Assembly: GCA_009177185.1 (NCBI GenBank) | Contig: WFMB01000083.1 | Span: 14,183 to 21,144 of the forward strand | Length of the DNA stretch: 6,962 nt | Reading direction: 5' to 3' | From: Bacteroidales bacterium | GTDB taxonomy: Bacteria > Bacteroidota > Bacteroidia > Bacteroidales > Bacteroidaceae | Shown here: piece by piece, positions 1 to 5,958 of the stretch | Layout: each line of letters opens with the position of its first letter | How positions within the stretch are numbered: position 1 is the stretch's first letter | Made by a program: the position numbers and the translations under genes | Notes under the pieces: generated by a model | Database searches by the model: none | What the model saw: only the letters and a program-made list of their open reading frames with translations | Told to the model about the DNA's origin: nothing

Positions 1-7
1 GCAACCA

Positions 8-14
8 CTCCTCC
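8..14 (-). promoter_or_regulatory. Possible Shine-Dalgarno sequence for the off-window rplL
   Basis: Reading the minus strand past the rplJ stop, the sequence TTGGAGGAGTGG appears, and GGAGGAG is a strong match to the anti-SD of 16S rRNA. By conserved gene order rplL should start just beyond position 1. If its ATG lies immediately outside the window, the spacing would be about 7 nt or slightly more. Most other genes here have no SD. The start codon is not visible, so the assignment is an inference. Confidence 0.35.
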
Positions 15-24
15 AAGATAGGAT

Positions 25-549
25 TTATGCGCCCTTCTTCTCGATTGCGTCAAGCACACCATGAATAGTAGTGCCTGCATCCAGAGCGGAAAGCACGCTG
101 TTGACAGGACCTTCGAGCATGGCAACCACATCTGCGATGAGTTCGTTCTTGCTCTTGATAGATGCGAGTGTGCTCAGCTGATCTGCGCCAATATAAACGC
201 TCTCCTCTGCATACGCACCCTTCAAGGCAGGCATGTCACCATGATCTTTACCGAATGACTTAATCAACTTTGCAGGCTGATTAGCCACCTGACAGAACAT
301 GACACCAGTCGTATTCTTCAAGATTGGCTTCAAAGCCTCAAAGTCAGCGTTGCCCACTTTCTCAAGAGCCTTGATGAAAAGGGTGTTCTTGACAACCTGA
401 AGTTTGATATCATTCTTGAAACAAGCACGACGGAGGTCACTTGTGGTCTGAGAGTCAAGAGCTGTCACATCTACAACGTAGAAGTGAGGATAGGTGTTGA
501 GTTTCTCAACAAGACTATCGATAAGTAAAGCTTTATCTTCTTTCTTCAT
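25..549 (-). CDS. rplJ: 50S ribosomal protein L10 (uL10)
   Basis: uL10 forms the base of the flexible stalk of the large subunit. Its N-terminal domain binds 23S rRNA with uL11, and its C-terminal helix carries the L7/L12 dimers that recruit translational GTPases. The 174-residue product has the usual family length. The conserved VVKNTLFIKAL segment lies at residues 52-62, and the C-terminal part from about residue 135 (LIADVVAMLEGPVNSVLSAL) fits the stalk-binding region. The start is ATG at 549, preceded by the AT-rich TTTGAATCAGAATC with no SD. It follows rplA by only 18 nt, so it must be co-transcribed, and there is no room for a separate structured L10 leader of the kind found ahead of rplJ in several other phyla. 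rplL is expected next, outside the window. Identity is secure. Confidence 0.98.
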   Translation of the reverse strand: MKKEDKALLIDSLVEKLNTYPHFYVVDVTALDSQTTSDLRRACFKNDIKLQVVKNTLFIKALEKVGNADFEALKPILKNTTGVMFCQVANQPAKLIKSFGKDHGDMPALKGAYAEESVYIGADQLSTLASIKSKNELIADVVAMLEGPVNSVLSALDAGTTIHGVLDAIEKKGA

Positions 550-567
550 GATTCTGATTCAAATTAG

Positions 568-1260
568 TTATTCAACAGACTTAGGGTCAACCTTGACACC
601 CTTACTCATAGTACTTGAAAGATAAATGCTCTTGATATAAGTACCCTTAGCTGCAGCAGGCTTCAACTTGATAATCGTATTGATGAACTCCTGTGCGTTC
701 TGTTCAATCTTCTCGGCAGAGAAAGAAACCTTGCCGATAGATGCGTGAACAATACCGCTCTTATCCACCTTGAAGTCAATCTTACCCTGCTTCACCTCGC
801 GAATAGCTTTAGCAACATCCATAGTCACTGTGCCGCTCTTAGGGTTTGGCATCAGACCACGAGGACCGAGAACACGACCGAGAGCACCAATCTTACCCAT
901 GCATGAAGGCATAGTGATGATGACATCAATGTCTGTCCAGCCACCCTTAATCTTGTCAATATACTCTTCAAGACCTACATAGTCAGCACCAGCTTCTGTA
1001 GCAGCAGCAACTTGGTCAGAAGTAACGAGTGCAAGGACACGAACTTCCTTACCAGTACCGTTAGGGAGAGAAACGACACCACGAACCATCTGGTTCGCCT
1101 TACGAGGGTCAACGCCCAAGCGGATGTCAATGTCAAGCGAAGCGTCAAACTTGGTAAAAGTAATATCCTTCACCAGCTGTGATGCCTCGGCAAGCGTATA
1201 TTCCTTCCCTGCTTCAACCTTGTCAGCAACTGCTTTCTGATTCTTTGATAGTTTACTCAT
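568..1260 (-). CDS. rplA: 50S ribosomal protein L1 (uL1)
   Basis: uL1 is the main protein of the mobile L1 stalk, which interacts with deacylated tRNA in the E site. In some bacteria it also represses its own operon by binding mRNA. The 230-residue product matches the usual bacterial length. The family signature is clear at residues 127-140 ([14 protein letters not shown]), followed by the conserved [16 protein letters not shown] at 165-180 and a C-terminal [13 protein letters not shown] resembling the usual SST-GPG segment. The start is ATG at 1260. The upstream stretch is AT-rich (TTAAAAATTCAATCAA) with no SD, as is common in Bacteroidetes. It lies 16 nt after rplK and 18 nt before rplJ, the standard uL11-uL1-uL10 order. 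No oddities were seen. Confidence 0.98.
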   Translation of the reverse strand: MSKLSKNQKAVADKVEAGKEYTLAEASQLVKDITFTKFDASLDIDIRLGVDPRKANQMVRGVVSLPNGTGKEVRVLALVTSDQVAAATEAGADYVGLEEYIDKIKGGWTDIDVIITMPSCMGKIGALGRVLGPRGLMPNPKSGTVTMDVAKAIREVKQGKIDFKVDKSGIVHASIGKVSFSAEKIEQNAQEFINTIIKLKPAAAKGTYIKSIYLSSTMSKGVKVDPKSVE

Positions 1261-1276
1261 TTGATTGAATTTTTAA

Positions 1277-1717
1277 TTATTTACCAGGGAATTCTCCTTT
1301 AACTGTGATACCCATACTTCTTGCTGTACCTGCAATCATAGACATGGCAGACTCAATTGTAAAGCAATTCAAATCAGGCATCTTGTCCTCAGCGATAGCA
1401 CGAATCTGATCCCATGTCACCTCAGCCACCTTCTTACGGTTAGGTTCAGCAGAACCCTTCTTCACCTTGGCAACTTCCATCAGCTGAATAGCAGCAGGTG
1501 GAGTCTTGACTACGAAATCATACGACTTATCAGCGTAGTAGGTAATCACAACAGGAAGTACCTTACCAGCCTTATCCTGAGTTCTGGCGTTGAATGCTTT
1601 ACAGAAATCCATGATGTTGATTCCCTTAGAACCAAGAGCTGGTCCCACTGGAGGAGATGGATTAGCTGCACCGCCTTTAATCTGCAATTTGATTAATCCA
1701 GCAACTTCTTTAGCCAT
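1277..1717 (-). CDS. rplK: 50S ribosomal protein L11 (uL11)
   Basis: uL11 binds the GTPase-associated region of 23S rRNA at the foot of the L7/L12 stalk. It takes part in factor-dependent GTP hydrolysis and, in family members studied, in stringent-response activation by RelA. The 146-residue product begins [29 protein letters not shown] at residues 1-29. This holds the proline-rich loop of the N-terminal domain, the site targeted by thiostrepton in other bacteria. The C-terminal rRNA-binding domain has the conserved [14 protein letters not shown] segment at about 124-137. The start is ATG at 1717 and no SD is visible. The 53-nt gap after nusG holds a small hairpin and is the only sizeable spacer between secE and rplJ. 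Confidence 0.98.
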   Translation of the reverse strand: MAKEVAGLIKLQIKGGAANPSPPVGPALGSKGINIMDFCKAFNARTQDKAGKVLPVVITYYADKSYDFVVKTPPAAIQLMEVAKVKKGSAEPNRKKVAEVTWDQIRAIAEDKMPDLNCFTIESAMSMIAGTARSMGITVKGEFPGK

Positions 1718-1756
1718 TTTCTAATCTGTATTTAATTATTGAACGATAATAAGGAT

Positions 1757-1778
1757 TCGCTTGCGTAACATCAAGCGA
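1757..1778 (-). other. Small hairpin over the nusG stop codon, nusG-rplK junction
   Basis: The arms TCGCTTG and CAAGCGA form a 7-bp stem with an 8-nt loop. The nusG stop codon TGA (1771-1773) straddles the loop and the 5' arm of the minus-strand transcript. No U-tract follows, so it does not look like a strong intrinsic terminator. It could be a weak attenuator, a processing site, or part of an rplK leader. Its function is unknown and it could be chance. Confidence 0.35.
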
Positions 1779-2391
1779 GTTCCTTAGAAACTTGTACAAA
1801 GCTTAATTCGAGCGGTGTTACCCTTCCGAAAATCTTGACCGACACTTTGAGTTTCTGCTTGTCAGCATTCACTTCCTCAATGATGCCATCGAAACCTGTA
1901 AATGGACCGTCATTAACCTTGACAGACTCACCTACCATGAAGTCAACATTGACGATTGTATCTGCCACTTCCAACTCTTCCTCTGCACCAAGACCGAGCA
2001 TACGATTCACCTCTGCCTGACGAACAGGAGAAGGTTTATCGGTGCCGCCCAAGAAACCAAGTACATTGGGAGTGTTGCGCAGCATGTGCGTGATTTCGCC
2101 ATCGAGAGCAGCCTCTACAAGAACATAACCAGGGAGAAGATTCCTCTTTGCAGGTATGCGCTTGTTGTTAGCACCCACCTTGATAATGTTCTCCTGAGGG
2201 ATGAGAACCTGAGCGACTCTATCCTCGTAACCGTGGTTCTTCATGTCAAGTTGAATGTACTCCTTGACAGAAGTTTCTTTACCACTGATGGCTTTGAGGA
2301 CATACCATCTCAGCGCAGGCGTATCCTTAGGCTTTTTCGCCCAAACCTTAAGACCCGTATTCTCATCAATTCTAACATCTGATTCCGCCAT
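1771..2391 (-). CDS. nusG: Transcription termination/antitermination protein NusG
   Basis: NusG binds RNA polymerase through its N-terminal NGN domain and suppresses pausing. Its C-terminal KOW domain contacts Rho or ribosomal protein S10 and so links transcription to termination or translation. From the start chosen here the product has 206 residues. A charged extension of about 26 residues comes first, then the NGN domain from [13 protein letters not shown], with [10 protein letters not shown] and NVLGFLGG inside it, then the KOW domain ([23 protein letters not shown] to the end). An in-frame ATG four codons upstream (2403, MRRN) would sit 2 nt after the secE stop. The ATG at 2391 is preferred because AGGAG lies 4 nt before it, a rare clear SD in this window. 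The gene is secE-coupled, as in most bacteria. Function is certain; the exact start is less so. Confidence 0.96.
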   Translation of the reverse strand: MAESDVRIDENTGLKVWAKKPKDTPALRWYVLKAISGKETSVKEYIQLDMKNHGYEDRVAQVLIPQENIIKVGANNKRIPAKRNLLPGYVLVEAALDGEITHMLRNTPNVLGFLGGTDKPSPVRQAEVNRMLGLGAEEELEVADTIVNVDFMVGESVKVNDGPFTGFDGIIEEVNADKQKLKVSVKIFGRVTPLELSFVQVSKELA

Positions 2392-2405
2392 ATTTCTCCT
2401 CATTA

Positions 2406-2600
2406 CTAATTAAAGAGTGAATATACGAGCTTCATCAGCTCCTCGAAAGCAGTATCTACTACGAAGACCAGCAGGGCGATAATGATGGAAGCAGATAATA
2501 CAAGTACCGCCTGCGAGGTCAACTCCTTATTTGTTGGCCAAGTCACCTTGTGAACAAGTTCATCGTAGGATTCTTTGCAATATGTGATAATGCTATTCAT
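2406..2600 (-). CDS. secE: Preprotein translocase subunit SecE
   Basis: SecE is the small clamp subunit of the SecYEG channel in the inner membrane and stabilises SecY. The 64-residue product is the short, single-span form common outside gammaproteobacteria. An amphipathic N-terminal helix (residues 1-17) is followed by the conserved surface segment [10 protein letters not shown] (18-27), then one hydrophobic span at about 31-49 ([19 protein letters not shown]). The start is ATG at 2600, 16 nt after the 3' end of tRNA-Trp, so the tRNA and secE are almost surely on one transcript. The gene ends in TAG just ahead of nusG. Short SecE proteins are easily missed, but the motif, span and context leave little doubt. 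Confidence 0.95.
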   Translation of the reverse strand: MNSIITYCKESYDELVHKVTWPTNKELTSQAVLVLSASIIIALLVFVVDTAFEELMKLVYSLFN

Positions 2601-2616
2601 ATTCTTACACTATTAG

Positions 2617-2689
2617 CACGGGAAGAGAGGCTCGAACTCCCGACACCTGGTTTTGGAGACCAGTGCTCTGCCAACTGAGCTATTCCCGT
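2617..2689 (-). tRNA. tRNA-Trp (anticodon CCA)
   Basis: The 73-nt cloverleaf was folded by eye. The acceptor stem is ACGGGAA/TTCCCGT with discriminator G, the D stem GCTC/GAGC and the anticodon stem CTGGT/ACCAG. The loop CTCCAAA puts CCA at 2654-2656, and the T stem is GGGAG/CTCTC with one G-U pair around TTCGAGC. The terminal CCA is not encoded, since CTA follows the discriminator. It sits between tuf and secE, as in several other bacterial tuf-secE regions, and probably has to be cut out of the polycistronic transcript. Confidence 0.97.
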
Positions 2690-2694
2690 AGATA

Positions 2695-2726
2695 GGTGTC
2701 AAGCAACGCTCTTGTTGCTTGACACC
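2695..2726 (-). terminator. Perfect 13-bp hairpin between tuf and tRNA-Trp
   Basis: The arms ggtgtcaagcaac (2695-2707) and gttgcttgacacc (2714-2726) pair perfectly around a 6-nt loop, starting about 30 nt after the tuf stop. In the minus-strand transcript the stem is followed by TATCTACGGG, so there is no U-run and tRNA-Trp begins 5 nt later. It may be a partial terminator lowering secE-nusG expression relative to tuf, an RNase III or other processing site, or a 3' stabiliser for tuf mRNA. The structure is certain; the terminator label is tentative. Confidence 0.5.
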
Positions 2727-2756
2727 ATTATCTGGTGGTTAATGTTAATCCGAAGA

Positions 2757-3938
2757 TTAGTCAAAAACCTCTGTAATCTGACCAGAACCAACTGTACGAC
2801 CGCCCTCACGGATAGCGAAGCGAAGACCTACGTTGATAGCAACTGGGTAGATGAGTTCAACCTTAATCTCAACGTTGTCACCTGGCATAACCATCTCAAT
2901 TCCTTCTGGGAGAGAGATTTCACCTGTGCAGTCCATTGTGCGGAGGTAGAACTGTGGACGATAGTGGTTCTTGAATGGAGTGTGACGACCACCTTCTTCC
3001 TTCTTGAGGACGTAGATAGAAGCCTTGAAGCCCTTGTGAGGAGTGATAACTCCAGGGTGAGTAATCACCATACCGCGCTTCACATCCTTCTTGTCGATAC
3101 CACGGAGGAGCAGACCTACGTTATCACCAGCCTCACCAGTTTCGAGAATCTTACGGAACATCTCGACACCAGTAACAACTGACTTTCTGTCCTCACCGAG
3201 ACCGAGGAGCTGAACTTCGTCACCTACCTTCACAACACCAGTCTCGATACGACCAGTAGCCACTGTACCACGACCCGTGATTGAGAACACGTCCTCAACA
3301 GGCATCAAGAAAGGCTTATCGATGTCACGAACAGGCTCCTGAATCCAAGTGTCGCAAGCCTCCATCAGCTCCATCACCTTCTCTTCCCACTCTGGAACAC
3401 CGTTGAGGGCACCAAGAGCTGAACCGCGGATGATTGGAGTCTCAGCCTCGAAATCGTACTGAGAAAGAAGGTCCTGCATATCCATCTCAACGAGCTCAAG
3501 CATTTCCTCATCGTCAACCATGTCACACTTGTTCATGAACACAACGAGACGAGGCACGTTCACCTGACGAGCGAGCAGGATGTGCTCACGAGTCTGAGGC
3601 ATAGGACCATCAGTTGCAGCAACCACGATGATAGCACCGTCCATCTGAGCAGCACCAGTTACCATGTTCTTCACATAGTCGGCGTGTCCAGGACAGTCAA
3701 CGTGAGCGTAGTGACGGTTTGCGGTCTCATACTCAACGTGTGCAGTGTTGATAGTGATACCGCGCTCTTTCTCCTCTGGAGCGTTGTCAATCTGGTCGAA
3801 AGACTTCACCTCAGAGAGACCCTTCTTTGCGAGCACTGTAGTGATAGCGGCAGTAAGAGTAGTCTTACCGTGGTCAACGTGACCAATCGTACCGATGTTA
3901 ACGTGTGGTTTGGTACGGACGAATGTTTCTTTTGCCAT
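2757..3938 (-). CDS. tuf: Translation elongation factor Tu (EF-Tu)
   Basis: EF-Tu delivers aminoacyl-tRNA to the ribosomal A site as a GTP ternary complex. The 393-residue product has all G motifs: GHVDHGKT (19-26, P-loop), RGITIN (59-64, switch I with T62), DCPGHA (81-86, with the catalytic histidine H85), NKCD (136-139) and SAL (173-175). Domains 2 and 3 follow, ending in the conserved [24 protein letters not shown] segment. The start is ATG at 3938. No SD is visible; the leader is A/T-rich (AATATTTTTAGCT). It lies 62 nt after tRNA-Thr(GGU) with no recognisable promoter between, so it is probably read from the promoter ahead of tRNA-Thr(UGU), much like the thrU-tufB arrangement of E. coli. 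Nothing suggests a resistance variant or truncation. Confidence 0.99.
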   Translation of the reverse strand: MAKETFVRTKPHVNIGTIGHVDHGKTTLTAAITTVLAKKGLSEVKSFDQIDNAPEEKERGITINTAHVEYETANRHYAHVDCPGHADYVKNMVTGAAQMDGAIIVVAATDGPMPQTREHILLARQVNVPRLVVFMNKCDMVDDEEMLELVEMDMQDLLSQYDFEAETPIIRGSALGALNGVPEWEEKVMELMEACDTWIQEPVRDIDKPFLMPVEDVFSITGRGTVATGRIETGVVKVGDEVQLLGLGEDRKSVVTGVEMFRKILETGEAGDNVGLLLRGIDKKDVKRGMVITHPGVITPHKGFKASIYVLKKEEGGRHTPFKNHYRPQFYLRTMDCTGEISLPEGIEMVMPGDNVEIKVELIYPVAINVGLRFAIREGGRTVGSGQITEVFD

Positions 3939-4000
3939 AGCTAAAAATATTCTTTAGAGTTGTTACTAATTGTTTTTATACTCCCTTGTCACCGAGAGAG

Positions 4001-4072
<72 letters not shown>

Positions 4073-4114
4073 CTTTCACGCATATAGCGATATGTCTCTC
4101 TTTTTGAGTTTTGG

Positions 4115-4144
4115 GGTTGGTGGGCTTGTGCAGAACCGCCAACC
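4115..4144 (-). other. Inverted repeat in the spacer between the two tRNA-Thr genes
   Basis: The 82-nt spacer 4073-4154 has no third tRNA. It contains a 6-bp stem, ggttgg (4115-4120) with ccaacc (4139-4144), which can be extended by two G-C pairs beyond one C/A mismatch in the transcribed strand. A smaller palindrome, catat-agcg-atatg, lies at 4081-4094. These may guide tRNA processing, or be chance or remnant sequence. Confidence 0.35.
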
Positions 4145-4154
4145 TTTTCTTTTG

Positions 4155-4228
4155 AGCCTCTTGTCGGATTCGAACCAACGACCCCGAGATTACAAATCAC
4201 GTGCTCTGGCCAACTGAGCTAAAGAGGC
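4155..4228 (-). tRNA. tRNA-Thr (anticodon UGU)
   Basis: A 74-nt cloverleaf. The acceptor stem is GCCTCTT/AAGAGGC with discriminator U, the D stem GCTC/GAGC with a 9-nt loop, and the T stem GTTGG/CCGAC around TTCGAAT. The anticodon loop TTTGTAA puts TGT at 4192-4194. The anticodon stem CGTGA/TCTCG has a U-U mismatch in its middle pair (29-41 in standard numbering). All other elements are normal, so it is called functional. CCA is not encoded. It is the first gene after the predicted promoter of the tRNA-tuf unit. Confidence 0.95.
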
Positions 4229-4235
4229 TTATAAA

Positions 4236-4266
4236 CCGTTCGCACAGAGGAGTCCGTGCGAAACGG
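4236..4266 (-). other. Stem-loop ahead of tRNA-Thr(UGU): leader hairpin or hpf terminator
   Basis: The arms ccgttcgcac (4236-4245) and gtgcgaaacgg (4256-4266) form a 10-bp stem with one bulged base and a 10-nt loop. It ends 7 nt upstream of the tRNA. The predicted promoter at 4270-4299 would start transcription at or very near the base of this hairpin, making it a 5'-terminal structure of the tRNA-tuf transcript. The following UUUAUAA would also suit a weak terminator for upstream xerC-hpf transcripts. Both roles are possible. Confidence 0.5.
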
Positions 4267-4269
4267 CTG

Positions 4270-4299
4270 CAAATTTAGGCATTATTTTTCAAATGCAAA
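4270..4299 (-). promoter_or_regulatory. Predicted Bacteroidetes-type promoter of the tRNA-Thr/tuf operon
   Basis: On the minus strand TTTG (-33 box, 4299-4296) is followed after 18 nt by TAAATTTG (-7 box, 4277-4270), a full match to the Bacteroidetes consensus TAnnTTTG. The spacing is about one base short of the usual 19 or so. It lies between the hpf stop and the first tRNA, where a strong stable-RNA promoter is expected. Confidence 0.7.
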
Positions 4300-4316
4300 A
4301 CTTTTACAGACTTTTT

Positions 4317-4616
4317 TTAATCGTTCGTCTGTTTTTCCTTGTATTTGCCCAGCTGTTTTTCAACAGCAGCGAGCGATTCCATGATTGCTTCTTCAAACGT
4401 GTCGCAAACCTTTTCGGCGAACAATTCTGTCCCAGGAAGCCCTACAGTCAGGCTTGCCTGCTTGTTCATCGCTGTCTCAGGCTTGACGACCTTCAATGAC
4501 ACCTCAACCTTTCTTATATCATTGCAGAACTTATCCAGTTTATTCACCTTCTTCTGAATGAACTCCTGCAACTTGTCTGTTGCGTCGAATTTGATTGCCT
4601 TGATGTTAATGTCCAT
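4317..4616 (-). CDS. hpf: Ribosome hibernation-promoting factor, short form (HPF/RaiA family)
   Basis: HPF/RaiA proteins bind the decoding centre of idle ribosomes in stationary phase, blocking tRNA and mRNA and in some systems promoting 100S dimers. From ATG 4616 the product has 99 residues, the length of a short HPF. It has the beta-alpha-beta-beta-beta-alpha fold pattern and lacks the extra C-terminal dimerisation domain of long HPFs. Visible family features are MDINIKAIKFDATDKLQEFI at the start, the basic KKVNKLDKF, and the long last helix EEAIMESLAAVEKQLGKYKEK. A GTG two codons upstream (4622) also opens the frame, but the ATG places the first beta strand at the usual position. It starts 33 nt after the xerC stop with no promoter seen between, so the two are probably co-transcribed. 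Confidence 0.92.
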   Translation of the reverse strand: MDINIKAIKFDATDKLQEFIQKKVNKLDKFCNDIRKVEVSLKVVKPETAMNKQASLTVGLPGTELFAEKVCDTFEEAIMESLAAVEKQLGKYKEKQTND

Positions 4617-4649
4617 AGTCACGCGTTTTTTAGAAGTTGAACAATATGA

Positions 4650-5543
4650 TTACCTGCGCGGATGCGCATTTTTATACTCATTCTTCAAATCTTCGAACGA
4701 CACATGGGTGTAAACTTCAGTTGTGGCGACGCTTTCATGTCCTAACAGCTTTTGGATGGACATCAAGTCGGCGTGGTTGTTCAGCATCGCCGTGGCGAAC
4801 GAATGCCTCAGTACATGGGGGCTTTTCTTCTCGATGGTTGTCACCATGGAAAGATGTTTCTTCACCACGTTTGAGACCTGCGATTCATTCATCGCCGTGC
4901 CATTCTCGTTGACGAACAACGCTGTCGGAGGCATCGGACCCTGCAACTCTTCACGAGCAGCCACATACGCCACGAATTCCTTCTCCAGTTCTTCGCCGAA
5001 CGGCACAATGCGCTGTTTGTTACGCTTTCCCGTCACTTTGATTTGCCGAGTCACCAAATCCACGCTTGCATCCGTCATGCCCAGCAACTCCGCGCGTCTG
5101 ATTCCTGTCTCATAGAACACCATCAGGATTAACCTGTCGCGGATACCCTTGAATGTTCTGTCCTCCTTGGCCAGTTCCAGCAACCTGTCCATTTCCGACT
5201 CCCTCACGAAATGCGGCAGGGCCTTTCGTTTCTTAGGCGCTGTCACTTTCTCCATCGGGTTCGTGCTGACACGTCCCACTCTGCGCAGATACCTGTAGAA
5301 GGTACGCAGTGCGCTCAGCTTCCGGTTGACCGACGAGGCGGCGAGGCGTTGTTCATCCAGCAAGTATACCACCCACTCCCTCACGTCGTCCGACTGAACG
5401 GTCACCCATGAGGCATCAGGACTCAGCCCCTCCATGAAGTCTTGGAACATTGCCAAATCTTTCGCATAAGATTCGATGGTTGCCGACGAATAGTTCCGTT
5501 CCGCCACCAGATATTCCAAGAAAGAATCAGTCCACAATTCCAT
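4650..5543 (-). CDS. xerC: Tyrosine recombinase XerC/XerD family
   Basis: Xer recombinases resolve chromosome dimers at dif during division, acting as a heterotetramer with a partner recombinase and FtsK. The 297-residue product has the family's length: an N-terminal SAM-like DNA-binding domain (about 1-90) and a catalytic domain (about 110-297). The full catalytic set is present: R149 (TGIRRAEL), K173 (TGKRNKQR), H243 and R246 (HVLRHSFAT), H269 (LLGHES) and the nucleophile Y278 (TEVYTH). The start is ATG at 5543, about 20 nt from a predicted promoter, with no SD. It sits between rpsU and hpf rather than in an island with attachment sites, and no mobile-element genes are near, which favours the housekeeping Xer role over a phage or transposon integrase. 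XerC rather than XerD is inferred from overall similarity and context. Confidence 0.93.
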   Translation of the reverse strand: MELWTDSFLEYLVAERNYSSATIESYAKDLAMFQDFMEGLSPDASWVTVQSDDVREWVVYLLDEQRLAASSVNRKLSALRTFYRYLRRVGRVSTNPMEKVTAPKKRKALPHFVRESEMDRLLELAKEDRTFKGIRDRLILMVFYETGIRRAELLGMTDASVDLVTRQIKVTGKRNKQRIVPFGEELEKEFVAYVAAREELQGPMPPTALFVNENGTAMNESQVSNVVKKHLSMVTTIEKKSPHVLRHSFATAMLNNHADLMSIQKLLGHESVATTEVYTHVSFEDLKNEYKNAHPRR

Positions 5544-5562
5544 GTTTCATCGTTTTCTGCGA

Positions 5563-5593
5563 CTAATTTATGGCATTTTTGTGAAATAGCAAA
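5563..5593 (-). promoter_or_regulatory. Predicted promoter of xerC-hpf
   Basis: On the minus strand TTTG (5593-5590), a 19-nt spacer and TAAATTAG (5570-5563) fit the Bacteroidetes consensus with one mismatch in the -7 box. It lies 20 nt upstream of the xerC start, giving a very short leader. It suggests that xerC-hpf can be transcribed independently of rpsU. Confidence 0.55.
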
Positions 5594-5630
5594 AATTTTC
5601 GACTGAAAACTTTGTTAATCTTCTTCTTTT

Positions 5631-5666
5631 TCCCGATTTCTCGGGAGTTCAGACCACGGAATCGGG
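5631..5666 (-). other. Two mutually exclusive stems directly after rpsU
   Basis: The RNA just past the rpsU stop can form TCCCGA-GAAA-TCGGGA (5646-5631), a 6-bp stem with a GNRA-type tetraloop. Alternatively CCCGATT (5666-5660) can pair with AATCGGG (5638-5632) over a longer loop. The two share the same 3' arm. An A-rich stretch follows (AAAAAGAAGAAG) rather than a U-run, so a classical intrinsic terminator is unlikely. It may be a 3'-end stabiliser or a processing site. Confidence 0.45.
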
Positions 5667-5858
5667 TTAATCCTCTTCCTGATGGAGCTTGTTCACATAG
5701 ATGGCGTGCTGCATCTTCTCGCGCTTCACAACAGATGGCTTGTTGAACTGCTTGCGGCTGCGAACCTCCTTGATAATGCCAGTCTTTTCGGCCTTTCTCT
5801 TGAACTTCTTGAGAGCTCTCTCAATGTTCTCACCTTCTTTTACAGGTACAATAATCAT
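5667..5858 (-). CDS. rpsU: 30S ribosomal protein S21 (bS21)
   Basis: bS21 lies on the platform of the small subunit near the 3' end of 16S rRNA and the anti-SD region. In Flavobacterium it has been implicated in hiding the anti-SD, in keeping with the scarcity of SD sequences in this phylum. The 63-residue, strongly basic product has the conserved N-terminal VKEGENIERALKKFKRKAEKTGII and a basic second half (EVRSRKQFNKPSVVKREKMQHA). The start is ATG at 5858 with a leader of roughly 60 nt from the predicted promoter. No SD is seen (AAAAAAGAATTGTA precedes the ATG). It is followed at 123 nt by xerC, with a hairpin and a second promoter in between. Confidence 0.96.
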   Translation of the reverse strand: MIIVPVKEGENIERALKKFKRKAEKTGIIKEVRSRKQFNKPSVVKREKMQHAIYVNKLHQEED

Positions 5859-5903
5859 TACAATTCTTTTTTAGAAAAATGTTGATAAATGATATAACAA
5901 AAT

Positions 5904-5922
5904 CGTCGGGATTTTCCCAACG
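5904..5922 (-). other. Hairpin in the predicted rpsU 5' leader
   Basis: On the minus strand CGTTGGGA-AAA-TCCCGACG forms an 8-bp stem with one U-G pair and a 3-nt loop. It begins within a few bases of the start expected from the promoter at 5928-5958 and lies about 45 nt from the rpsU ATG. It may protect the 5' end or take part in control by bS21; neither is shown by the sequence. Confidence 0.4.
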
Positions 5923-5927
5923 GTCGG

Positions 5928-5958
5928 CAAAATTACGGCAAAATTATTAGACCACAAA
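5928..5958 (-). promoter_or_regulatory. Predicted promoter of rpsU
   Basis: On the minus strand TTTG (5958-5955), exactly 19 nt, then TAATTTTG (5935-5928) is a perfect match to the Bacteroidetes consensus at both boxes. A second TAATTTTG lies 13 nt upstream (5948-5941) inside the spacer. The predicted start near 5920 would give a leader of about 60 nt. Confidence 0.7.

Noticed and set aside
3582..3944. Long plus-strand open frames opposite tuf, here and at 2712-3182
   Set aside because: They lie antisense to a highly conserved gene and arise from its codon use. There is no promoter or family resemblance.
4650..5543. xerC homologue as an integrase marking a mobile element
   Set aside because: It is embedded among housekeeping genes, with no direct repeats, excisionase, transfer genes or tRNA-end duplication nearby.
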